Of a DNA stretch of 64,000 nucleotides, positions 35,366 through 42,983 are shown in pieces. A program made the position numbers and the translations under genes. The DNA lies in the NCBI GenBank assembly GCA_964242415.1, contig CAXTAT010000006.1, positions 1 to 64,000 on the forward strand, given 5' to 3'. The stretch's first letter is position 1. Each line of letters starts with the position of its first letter. The stretch is from DASWOJ01 sp964242415. Lineage in GTDB: Bacteria; Pseudomonadota; Alphaproteobacteria; Acetobacterales; Acetobacteraceae. The notes beneath the pieces were generated by a model. That model was not told the DNA's origin. It worked only from the letters and a program-made list of their open reading frames with translations, and made no database searches.

Positions 35366-36442
35366 CTACTCCCCGTCGAACGCGGTCGATTTGACCAGCG
35401 CGAACACGGCCCGGCCCGGCCCCAGGCCCAGCGTGGCCACGGCGTCCCGGGTCAGCCGGGCCAACAGCCGGGTCGGCCCGGCCTGCAGCACCGCGAACAC
35501 CTCGTGCGGGCCGGCCGGGTCGATCGCGGCCAGGGTGGCTGGCATGGCATTGTGGCTGCTCAGGCCGCGCGGCAGCTCGGTGGCGACCGCCACGTCGCGG
35601 GCGCGCAGGCGCAGGCGCAGGGTGGTGCCCGCCGGCTCCGGGCGCAGTGGTACCAGCAGCTCGCCGCCGGGAAAGCGCAGGCAGGTCAGGCCGCGCGCCG
35701 GGTCGTGCGCCGCGACGGTGCAGGCCAGCACGGCGCCGGCGTCGCGGCGGCTGGTCAGCAGGGGCAGGTCGGTGCGGGCCGTCAGCGCCCCCACCGGTCC
35801 GGCCGCCAGCACCCGGCCGGCGTCCAGCAGCACGAGGGTGTCGGCCAGCCGGTCCACCTCGGCCAGGTCGTGCGTCACGTAAAGGATGGGGAGGCGGGCC
35901 AGGTCGCGCAGCCGTTCCAGGAAGGGCAGCACCTCCGCCTTGCGTGGGGCGTCCAGCGCCGCCAGCGGCTCGTCCATCAGCAGCAGGCGCGGGCGGGACA
36001 GCAGGGCGCGGCCGAGGGCGACGCGCTGCCGCTCCCCGCCGGACAGGGCGCGCGGGCGGCGGCGCAGCAGGGGGGCGATGCCGAGCAGGTCCACCACCTC
36101 GGCGAAGCCGGGACCGGTTGCGTCGCGGGGGGCGCGGCGCAGGCCGTAGCGCAGGTTGGTCTCCACCGAGAGATGCGGCAGCAGCCTTGCGTCCTGGAAC
36201 ACCACGCCGCAGCGCCGCCGCTCGGCTGGCACGTCGAGGCCGGCGGCGGTGTCCAGCAGCACCTGCCCATCCAGCGCCACCCTCCCCTCCGCCGGCCGCC
36301 GCAGCCCGGCGACCACCGACAGCAGCGTGCTCTTGCCCGACCCCGACGCGCCGAACAGCGCCGTCACGCCCGGCGCCGGGGCGGTGAAGGCGGCGTCCAG
36401 GGTGAAGCCGGCGAAGCTGTGCCGGGCCGAGACTTCAAGCAT
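35366..36442 (-). CDS. modC: Molybdate ABC transporter ATP-binding protein
   Basis: A 358-residue ATPase of the molybdate importer. Walker A GASGSGKST, Q-loop VVFQDARLLPHLSV, signature LSGGERQRVALGRALL, Walker B LLLMDEPLAALD and the switch His in YVTHDLAEVDRL are present. A C-terminal TOBE (mop-like) domain follows (about 285-358; LRLRLRARDVAVATE, TRLLARLTRDAVATLGLGPG). ATG 36442 was preferred because GGAGG lies 12 bases before it; a GTG four codons upstream sits on top of that site. It follows modB after 181 bp containing repeat R2b. Confidence 0.95.
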   Translation of the reverse strand: MLEVSARHSFAGFTLDAAFTAPAPGVTALFGASGSGKSTLLSVVAGLRRPAEGRVALDGQVLLDTAAGLDVPAERRRCGVVFQDARLLPHLSVETNLRYGLRRAPRDATGPGFAEVVDLLGIAPLLRRRPRALSGGERQRVALGRALLSRPRLLLMDEPLAALDAPRKAEVLPFLERLRDLARLPILYVTHDLAEVDRLADTLVLLDAGRVLAAGPVGALTARTDLPLLTSRRDAGAVLACTVAAHDPARGLTCLRFPGGELLVPLRPEPAGTTLRLRLRARDVAVATELPRGLSSHNAMPATLAAIDPAGPHEVFAVLQAGPTRLLARLTRDAVATLGLGPGRAVFALVKSTAFDGE

Positions 36443-36490
36443 CGTGCTAGCCACCCTCCAGGTGTGATCGATGATCCCCGGCCTCCCCCG

Positions 36491-36588
36491 TCATGGCGAG
36501 CCGCGCGTGCGGCGTGGCAATCCAGGGGCGGCCGGCGCAGTCCCTTCCCGCCTGGATTGCCGCGCCGAAGCCGGCTCGCAATGACGGC
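36491..36588. repeat. Dispersed inverted repeat R2, copy b
   Basis: Ends GTCATGGCGAGCC and GGCTCGCAATGAC, inner arms GGCAATCCAGG and CCTGGATTGCC. It sits between modB and modC and may form a hairpin in their transcript, modulating ModC expression or mRNA stability. Confidence 0.85.
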
Positions 36589-36623
36589 GTGCTGTTGGCG
36601 GTCAGGATCTCCGGCGATTGGCG

Positions 36624-37268
36624 TCACATGCCCAGCAGCCGGCGCATCCGCCGCGCGACCAGCTCCGACAGCAGCAGGCCGCCGATGGCCAGCGTGAAGG
36701 ACACCAGGGACAGCTTGGCCGCGGTCGCCTCGCCGCCGGGCACCTGGATGGCGGCGTAGATCGCCAGCGGCAGGGTCTGCGTTTGGCCGGGGATGTTGCT
36801 GGCGAAGGTGATGACGGCGCCGAACTCGCCCAAGCCTGCGGCGAACGCCACCACGCCGCCGGCCAGGATGCCCGGCGCCATCAGGGGGAGCGTCACGGTC
36901 AGGAAGCGGTCCAGCGGCCCGGCGCCCAGGGTGCGGGCCGCCGCTTCCAGCCCGGGATCGACGCCCTCCAGCGACAGGCGGATGGCGCGGACCATGAGGG
37001 GGAACGCCATCACCGCCGTCGCCAGCGCCGCGCCGGCCGTGGTGAACACCAGGCGCACGCCGAACCACCCGAGCAGCAGGGCGCCCACCGGCCCGCGCAC
37101 GCCGAACAGCAGCAGCAGCCCCCAGCCGACCACCACCGGCGGCAGCACCAGCGGCAGCAGCACCAAGGCATCCAGCAGCCCGCGCCCGGGGAACCGCCCG
37201 CGGGCGATGGCATAGGCCGCGCCAACCGCCAGCGGCAGCCCGAACAGCACGCTGCGGGAGGCGACCAC
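36624..37268 (-). CDS. modB: Molybdate ABC transporter permease
   Basis: A roughly 214-residue inner-membrane permease of the molybdate importer: PGRGLLDALVLLPLVLPPVV, VVGWGLLLLFGVRGPVGALL, the ABC-coupling loop EAAARTLGAGPLDRFLTVTL and LGEFGAVITFASNIPGQTQT. The GTG at 37268 is the best ordinary start codon, but homologous sequence (LDWLTPDEWQAVRLSL) continues in frame upstream to about 37320 without ATG, GTG or TTG. The true start may therefore be a rare CTG next to the modA stop. It is cotranscribed with modA. Confidence 0.93.
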   Translation of the reverse strand: MVASRSVLFGLPLAVGAAYAIARGRFPGRGLLDALVLLPLVLPPVVVGWGLLLLFGVRGPVGALLLGWFGVRLVFTTAGAALATAVMAFPLMVRAIRLSLEGVDPGLEAAARTLGAGPLDRFLTVTLPLMAPGILAGGVVAFAAGLGEFGAVITFASNIPGQTQTLPLAIYAAIQVPGGEATAAKLSLVSFTLAIGGLLLSELVARRMRRLLGM

Positions 37269-37361
37269 CAGGCTGAGCCGGACCGCCTGCCATTCGTCCG
37301 GCGTCAGCCAATCCAGCAGGGTGGTGCCTCCCTGGTCACTGGCCTGTTCACTGGCCCCCGC

Positions 37362-38141
37362 TCACTGGCGGATGGAGAAGCCCAGCTTGCGGTAGGCCGG
37401 CGTCGCTTCAGGGCCGGTCAGGAATGCCAGCAAGGCCCGCGCCTCCGGCCGGTCGCCCTGCTTCACCAGGGCGAAGGGGTAGGTGATCGGCGAATGCGTG
37501 CCCTCCGGGAAGGTGCCGACGACGCGCACGCCCTCCGACGCCGCCGCATCGGTTGCATAGACGATGCCCAGCGGCGCCTCGCCACGCTCGACCAGCAGCA
37601 GGGCGGAGCGCACGTTGTCGGCCTGCGCCAGCCGCGGCGCCAGGGTGTCCCAAATGCCGAGCGACTTCAGTGCGGCCTCGGCGTACTTGCCGACAGGCAC
37701 GCTGGCGGGGTCCCCGGTGGCGATGCGGCCGTCCGGACCCAGCCGCGGCAGCAGGTTCACGCCGGGAATGAGCGCGATCTCGCCCGGCAGGTCGTCCGGC
37801 TGGCGGGCGGGCGCGATCAGCACGAGCTGATTGCCGAGCGGGCTGCTCCGGGTGCCCGGCACGAGCAGGTTGCGCTGCTCCAGGTAGTCCGCCCAGGGTT
37901 CATCGGCGGAAGCAAAGATGTCGGCTGGCGCTCCCTGCTCGATTTGCCGGGCCAGGACGGAGGATGCGGCGAACACGAAGCGCGGCGGCGGATGGCCCTT
38001 GGCGGCCCAGGCCTGGCCCAGCTCGCGCATCGCGTCGGTCAGGCTGGAGGCTGCCATCACCGTCAGCTCCGGCGCCTGGGCGTTGGCGAGGCTGGGCGCG
38101 AAGGCCAGGAGGCAGGCGGCAAGCAGACCTCGGCGGCGCAT
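37362..38141 (-). CDS. modA: Molybdate ABC transporter substrate-binding protein
   Basis: A 259-residue periplasmic molybdate-binding protein. Signal peptide LLAACLLAFAPSLANA, then LTVMAASSLTDAMRELGQAW (the oxyanion-binding AASSL), FVFAASSVLARQIEQGAPAD, IFASADEPWADYL, IATGDPASVPVGKYAEAAL, and the final lobe with GIVYATDAAASEGVRVVGTF. ATG 38141 has AAAGGATT upstream and begins the signal peptide. First gene of modABC; a candidate ModE site lies 28-51 bp upstream. Confidence 0.95.
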   Translation of the reverse strand: MRRRGLLAACLLAFAPSLANAQAPELTVMAASSLTDAMRELGQAWAAKGHPPPRFVFAASSVLARQIEQGAPADIFASADEPWADYLEQRNLLVPGTRSSPLGNQLVLIAPARQPDDLPGEIALIPGVNLLPRLGPDGRIATGDPASVPVGKYAEAALKSLGIWDTLAPRLAQADNVRSALLLVERGEAPLGIVYATDAAASEGVRVVGTFPEGTHSPITYPFALVKQGDRPEARALLAFLTGPEATPAYRKLGFSIRQ

Positions 38142-38168
38142 GGGCAATCCTTTGTTCGCTGGTCGGGT

Positions 38169-38192
38169 CGCTGTATGCCGTGACAACTAGCG
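38169..38192. promoter_or_regulatory. Candidate ModE operator upstream of modA
   Basis: The plus strand reads CGCTGTATGCC-N4-ACAACTAGCG over 24 bases: the same length and CGnT...AnCG ends as the site at 32657-32680, with 15 of 24 identities. It lies 28-51 bp upstream of the modA start, where a repressor would block transcription. Half-sites are less AT-rich than in the other two sites. Confidence 0.45.
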
Positions 38193-38260
38193 GTCCCAGG
38201 TGCCGCCAGCAACCGGTGTGGCGCGATGCAGGGTGGTCGCTGGTGGGGTAGATGCGGCGC

Positions 38261-38413
38261 CTGCTCCCTCTCCCTTCGGAAGAGGGTCGGGGTGAGGGGG
38301 TCTTGCTTGCAGCGCCGAGGACCGCGGAGCCTGCGGAAAGCGGGCTGCACTGGCTGGGGATCGCGCTTGCCCGTTCCCTCACCCCGGCCCTCTCCCGGAG
38401 GGAGAGGGAGCAG
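38261..38413. repeat. Dispersed paired-hairpin repeat R1, copy b
   Basis: Left hairpin (CTGCTCCCTCTCCCTTCGGA then AGAGGGTCGGGGTGAGGG), about 65 bases of spacer, then right hairpin (CCCTCACCCCGGCCCTCTCC then CGGAGGGAGAGGGAGCAG). It lies just 48 bp downstream of the antiporter gene's end and about 70 bp upstream of the modA operator. Confidence 0.88.
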
Positions 38414-38460
38414 GCGGCGCGGTCTCCGCTCCGCCGGCGTAGGCCCTGCCTTGCCGCCGG

Positions 38461-40017
38461 TTAGCTCCCTGCCTGGTGCTGCCGGGCCCAAAGCTCTTCC
38501 AGGTCCAGTTCCTGCTCCAGGGCGATCAGCACGCGGTCATGGATCCGGCTCGCCCGGTGAAGCCGCAGCACCTCCGCACGCCCGGCGGCGACGGCGGACA
38601 GGATGGCCCCGAAGTGCTCGGCCCGGTCGCCGTCAAGCCCGCCCGCGGCCTCGCTGAACTTGGCGGCGGCAGCGGCGCGATAGGCGTACTGCTCCAGCAG
38701 GCGCGGGTTGCGCTGGGTGCCGTCGGGGCGGGCGGACCCGGCCTGCACCGCCGCAAGCTGGGCCGCGGCCACCGCAGCGCGGGCCGCGGCCTCCGTCAGC
38801 GTCGCGGGCGCCAGCGGCATGGCGAAGCTCTCCAGCCGCAGCAGGCGGATCAACGGGCCGAGCGTCGCGCCCTGCACCAGCACGGTCATTAGGATCACGG
38901 CGAAGGTGGCGGCCTGGATGAAGTCGCGGCCGGGGAACGCGGCGGGCAGCGCCAGCGCGATGGCCAGGCTGACCACGCCGCGCATCCCGGCCCAGCTCAT
39001 GATCACCGGCACCGCCAGCGGGGGCATGGGGTCGCGGCGGCGCAGCGAGGGGACCAGCAGGCGCGGCAAATAGGTGGCGGGGAACATCCAGGCGAACCGG
39101 GACAGCACGACGGTGCCCAGGATGATGCCGATGGGCGGCAGCAGCGGCCCGATGCCGCCCGCCGCGCCGATGCGGGCCAGCACGCCGCGCAGCGACAGGC
39201 CGATCAGGATGAACACCAGGCTTTCCATGATGAACACCACGGCGCTCCAGACCGCGCCAAGCTCGTTGCGCGCGGTGGCGCTCAGGGTGCTGTGCTGCCG
39301 CCAGCCGCTCAGCAGGCCGCAGGCGACGCAGGACAGCACGCCGGACACGCCGGCGGCGTCCGCCACGATGTACGACGCCCAGGCGATCAGCAGGCTGGCG
39401 ATGATGGCGAGGTTGGGGTCGTGCAGCCGGGCTATCACGACGCTGGCCAGCAGGCCGAACACCAGCCCGGCCAGGATGCCGCCGATGGACAGCACGGCGA
39501 AGCTGCCCAGGGCGCCCCACCAACTGAACGCGCCGGTCATCGCCGCCGCCACCGCCAGGCGGAACAGCACGATCCCGGTAGCGTCGTTGACCAGGCTTTC
39601 GCCCTCCAGCAGCACGACGATGCGCGGCGGCAGGCGCACCCCGGCCAGCACCGCCTTGGCGGCGACGGCGTCCGGCGGGGACACGATGGCGCCCAGCGCG
39701 AAGCATGCCGCCCAGGGCAGGCCCGGCACCGCCAGGTGCGCCGCGACGCCGACCACCAGGGTGGTGAACACCACCGCGCCGACCGCCAGTTGCAGGATGA
39801 TGCGCAGGTTGGCGCGGAAATCCCGCCAAGGCGTGAACCAGGCGCTGGCCACCAGCAGCGGCGGCAGGAACAGCACCAGCACCAGGTCGGGGTCCAGCTC
39901 CACGTCCGGGGTGCCCGGCGTCAATGCCAGCGCTAAGCCGCCCAGCACGAAGGCAGCGGCCGGCGGCAGGCGCAGGCGCCGGGCCGCCAATTCCAGCAGC
40001 ACGATGGCGGCCAGCAA
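38461..40017 (-). CDS. Na+(K+)/H+ antiporter, CPA1 family
   Basis: A roughly 518-residue inner-membrane cation:proton antiporter with about 12 helices. The CPA1 ion-binding signatures are visible: FALGAIVSPPDAVAAKAVLA, LLEGESLVNDATGIVLFRLA (with the ND pair), and SWAGMRGVVSLAIALALPAA. A roughly 120-residue cytoplasmic tail is alanine-rich and ends in a helical EQELDLEELWARQHQAGS. The start is uncertain: TTG 40017 cuts into the first helix. In-frame sequence upstream reads PDSLPVAQFELLLLLLAA, and a GAGGAG site is placed correctly for an ATC codon at 40062, suggesting a non-standard or mutated start. Confidence 0.9.
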   Translation of the reverse strand: MLAAIVLLELAARRLRLPPAAAFVLGGLALALTPGTPDVELDPDLVLVLFLPPLLVASAWFTPWRDFRANLRIILQLAVGAVVFTTLVVGVAAHLAVPGLPWAACFALGAIVSPPDAVAAKAVLAGVRLPPRIVVLLEGESLVNDATGIVLFRLAVAAAMTGAFSWWGALGSFAVLSIGGILAGLVFGLLASVVIARLHDPNLAIIASLLIAWASYIVADAAGVSGVLSCVACGLLSGWRQHSTLSATARNELGAVWSAVVFIMESLVFILIGLSLRGVLARIGAAGGIGPLLPPIGIILGTVVLSRFAWMFPATYLPRLLVPSLRRRDPMPPLAVPVIMSWAGMRGVVSLAIALALPAAFPGRDFIQAATFAVILMTVLVQGATLGPLIRLLRLESFAMPLAPATLTEAAARAAVAAAQLAAVQAGSARPDGTQRNPRLLEQYAYRAAAAAKFSEAAGGLDGDRAEHFGAILSAVAAGRAEVLRLHRASRIHDRVLIALEQELDLEELWARQHQAGS

Positions 40018-40218
40018 GAGCAGCAGCAGCTCGAACTGGGCGACGGGGAGGGAGTCGGGGATGGCCGGGGTCTCCTCGGTTTGTGGGTCCAGGCTTCACA
40101 GGTCCGGGCTTCGTGCGTCCGGCGCCGGGCCGTTGGCATTCGTGTTGCATGGCCAACAGTGCGGGTCGGCAACGGGCTCGGCTGCAGTCGGCCGGGGCAG
40201 CAGGAGGGGATCAGCGGG

Positions 40219-41697
40219 ATGGCGTCAAGCAGCCAGGGCGTGCCGACCCTGATGGTCGCCGGCGCCGATCCCAAGCTGTACAACCACGACCTGGCGCCGA
40301 CGGCGCCGGCTGGGCGGACCTGGGGCGTGTTCAGCCTGTTCGCCATGTGGATGTCGGACGTGCATTCGGTCGGCGGCTACACCTTCGCGGCCAGCCTGTT
40401 CTTCCTGGGGCTGACTGGCTGGCAGGTGCTGATCTCGATGGTGGCGGGCATCACGGCGGTTTACTTCCTGATGAACCTGATCGGGCGGCCGTCGCTGCGC
40501 TATGGCATCCCCTATCCGGTGGTGGCCCGCATTGCGTTCGGCGTGATGGGCGCGAACCTCGCGGCCGTGGTGCGCGGGGTCGTGGGGGTCGTCTGGTATG
40601 GCGTGCAGACCTACTTCGCGTCCAAGGCGGTGCAGGTCCTGGTGGTGACGCTGCTGCCCGCGGCGGCGGACTTCACCCACAATAGCGTCCTCGGGCTGTC
40701 CACGCTGGCCTGGGGCAGCTTCCTGTTCATGTGGTTCTTCCAGCTTGTGATCTTCCTCAGCGGCATGGAGCGCATCCGGCGGTTCATCGATTTCTGCGGG
40801 CCGGTGGTCTATCTTGTGATGTTCGCGCTGGCGGCGTGGATGCTGTGGCAGACCGGGTTCTCCAGCCTGTCGCTGCAGCTCAGCCCGCCGGCCCCGACCA
40901 TGGCGGCGACGCTGGGCGTGATGGCGAACGCGGCCATGCTGATTGTCGCCTACTTCGCCGCGCTGCTGCTGAACTTCGGCGACTTCGCCCGCTTCGGCAC
41001 GGACGAGGCGGCGATGAGGCGGGGCAACTTCCTGGGCCTGCCGGTCAACTTCCTGGTGTTCTCGATCATCACCGTGATCGTGACCGCGGGGACGCTCAAG
41101 GTGTTCGGCCAGGCGATCATGGACCCCGTGCTGATCGTCGAGCGGATCGGCAACCCGGTCGTGGTGGTGATCGGCTCCGTCACGTTCATCGTGGCGACGA
41201 TGGGGATCAACATCGTGGCCAACTTCGTCTCGCCTGCGTACGACATCGCCAACCTGTATCCCGAACGCATCAATTTCAGGCTGGGCGGGCTGATCGCCTC
41301 GGTGCTGTCGGTGCTGGTGTGCCCCTGGCTGTTCGTCGCCAACCCGCAGGCGATCACCTTGTTCGTCAGCATCTTCGGCGCGGTGCTGGGGCCGATGTTC
41401 GGCATCATGGTCGCCGACTACTACCTGGTGAAGCGGCAGGTGGTCGCGTTGGACGACCTGTACACGATGTCGCCCAATGGGGCCTTCCACTATGACGGCG
41501 GCTGGAACCGCGCTGCGCTGGTCGCCTTGGCGGGGTCGGGGGCGCTATCGATCGGATTGTCGCTGCTGGGCGCGTATGGGGTGATCCCGAACGTCGGCGA
41601 CTGGGGATGGCTGATCGGCGCCGGGGCGGGCGCGCTGATCCACCGCGCCCTGTCAACGCCGACCGCCGCGGTGATGGCGCTCCGCCCGGGGGAGTGA
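40219..41697 (+). CDS. NCS1-family nucleobase/allantoin permease
   Basis: A 492-residue inner-membrane transporter with 12 predicted helices of the nucleobase:cation symporter 1 family (uracil, cytosine, hydantoin, allantoin). Family features: SLFAMWMSDVHSVGGYTFAA near the N-terminus, YGIPYPVVARIAFGVMGANL, GVVWYGVQTYFASKAVQVLV and the NFVSPAYDIANLYPERINFR loop. ATG 40219 follows AGGAGGGG. The two following genes act in the urate-to-allantoin pathway, so allantoin or another ureide or purine is the most likely substrate by context. Motifs alone do not distinguish substrates. Confidence 0.9.
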   Translation: MASSSQGVPTLMVAGADPKLYNHDLAPTAPAGRTWGVFSLFAMWMSDVHSVGGYTFAASLFFLGLTGWQVLISMVAGITAVYFLMNLIGRPSLRYGIPYPVVARIAFGVMGANLAAVVRGVVGVVWYGVQTYFASKAVQVLVVTLLPAAADFTHNSVLGLSTLAWGSFLFMWFFQLVIFLSGMERIRRFIDFCGPVVYLVMFALAAWMLWQTGFSSLSLQLSPPAPTMAATLGVMANAAMLIVAYFAALLLNFGDFARFGTDEAAMRRGNFLGLPVNFLVFSIITVIVTAGTLKVFGQAIMDPVLIVERIGNPVVVVIGSVTFIVATMGINIVANFVSPAYDIANLYPERINFRLGGLIASVLSVLVCPWLFVANPQAITLFVSIFGAVLGPMFGIMVADYYLVKRQVVALDDLYTMSPNGAFHYDGGWNRAALVALAGSGALSIGLSLLGAYGVIPNVGDWGWLIGAGAGALIHRALSTPTAAVMALRPGE

Positions 41698-41813
41698 TGC
41701 GGAGGCTGGCGTCCCCCGGAGCGGGCATGGCAGCCGCGGCGATGAGAACCTTGGCGCGTGCCGGGCGCCGAAGTGCCAGGTCGCAAAACGTTAGAGCGAA
41801 GAGGAGCAAGGTC

Positions 41814-42257
41814 ATGTTGCAGGCACGACGGAGGCTGTTGACGGGGGCGGCGGCATCGCTGGCGACCATGGCGCTTGTCCGGCGCAGCGCGCAGGCGGCG
41901 GGAACGCCGGGGCTTACGACCCACATGCTCGACGTGGCGAACGGCAAGCCCGCGGCTGGCGTGCGGATTGATTTTGCGGTGCTCGACGGCGACGCCTACC
42001 AGTTCGTCCGCACGGTCCACACCAATGAGGACGGCCGCAACGCCGAGCCGCTGCTGACGGCGGAGACGATGAAGGTCGGCCAGTACCAGCTTGTGTTCCA
42101 CATCGCCGAGTACTTCACGCGGATCGGCACCGTCCTGCCCAACCCGCCGTTCCTCGACCAGGCCGTCATCCAGTTCGGCATCGCCGACGCCGCCTCGCAC
42201 TACCACGTGCCGCTGCTGGCCTCGCCGTGGACCTACACGACGTATCGCGGCAGCTAG
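41814..42257 (+). CDS. uraH: 5-hydroxyisourate hydrolase with export signal
   Basis: A 147-residue transthyretin-related enzyme that opens 5-hydroxyisourate to OHCU, second step of urate oxidation. After an N-terminal export signal (RRRLLTGAAASLATMALV, Tat-like; cleavage near AQA-AG) the mature part has the family pattern: LTTHMLDVANGKPAAGVRID, HTNEDGRNAEPLL, FFAEYF-like HIAEYFTRIG, PNPPFLDQAVIQFGI, HYHVPLLASPWTYTTY and the C-terminal YRGS signature. The catalytic His and Arg are present. GAGGAG precedes ATG 41814. It stands three bases before the OHCU decarboxylase gene. Confidence 0.93.
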   Translation: MLQARRRLLTGAAASLATMALVRRSAQAAGTPGLTTHMLDVANGKPAAGVRIDFAVLDGDAYQFVRTVHTNEDGRNAEPLLTAETMKVGQYQLVFHIAEYFTRIGTVLPNPPFLDQAVIQFGIADAASHYHVPLLASPWTYTTYRGS

Positions 42258-42260
42258 GCT

Positions 42261-42896
42261 GTGCGGCGCCATGCCGGCGATCACGCCATCCGCACCGCCC
42301 GGAGACGCCCGGCGCGCCTGCGCCTGATAGGCGCTGGCTTGGGGGCCGTCTTGGCCCTGGCGGTCCCCGCAGCCACCGCGGCCGAGCCGGACATGGGTGC
42401 GGTCAACCGCATGGACCGCGCGGCGTTCGTGCAGACGTTCGGCGGCATCTTCGAGAAGTCGCCCTGGGTGGCGGACGGGGCTTGGGACAAGCGGCCCTTT
42501 GCGGGGATCGGCGACATGCATGCGGCGATGGTGAACGTGGTCAAGTCCGCGCCGCTGCCGAGCCAGCTCGCCCTGTTGCAGGGCCACCCGGACCTGGCCG
42601 GCAAGGAGGCGCAGGCCGGTGCGATGACCGCGTCCTCGGTGTCCGAGCAGGCGGGCGCCGGGCTGAATGCGCTGTCGAGGGAGGAGGTCACGCGGATTTC
42701 GGACCTCAATGCCGCGTATAAGCAGAAGTTCGGCTTTCCGTTCATCATCGCCGTGCGGATGCATACGAAGGAGGGCATCTTCTTCGACTTCAGCCGGCGG
42801 CTGCAGAACGACACGCAGACCGAGTATGCGAACGACCTGCAGAGCGTCTATGCGATCACGCTGCTGCGGCTCAACAGCCTGCTGCTGCCCAAGTAG
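42261..42896 (+). CDS. uraD: OHCU decarboxylase with export signal
   Basis: A 211-residue protein whose C-terminal 165 residues match 2-oxo-4-hydroxy-4-carboxy-5-ureidoimidazoline decarboxylase, which yields S-allantoin: MDRAAFVQTFGGIFEKSPWV, LLQGHPDLAGKEA (catalytic His), LNAAYKQKFGFPFIIAVRMH and a closing helical segment. The N-terminus has many arginines followed by LIGAGLGAVLALAVPAATAA, a signal peptide. The GTG at 42261, three bases after the uraH stop, is the only start including it; an internal ATG near 42394 would give a cytosolic form. Both pathway enzymes thus appear exported, which is unusual. Confidence 0.88.
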   Translation: MRRHAGDHAIRTARRRPARLRLIGAGLGAVLALAVPAATAAEPDMGAVNRMDRAAFVQTFGGIFEKSPWVADGAWDKRPFAGIGDMHAAMVNVVKSAPLPSQLALLQGHPDLAGKEAQAGAMTASSVSEQAGAGLNALSREEVTRISDLNAAYKQKFGFPFIIAVRMHTKEGIFFDFSRRLQNDTQTEYANDLQSVYAITLLRLNSLLLPK

Positions 42897-42983
42897 CCCG
42901 GCGGCGGCGGGGCAGCGGGGCGTCCCGCGGCGGACGATCTTGGCTGGCCAGGCGTGCGGCGCGGTGATGTAGTCTGCGTTGCC

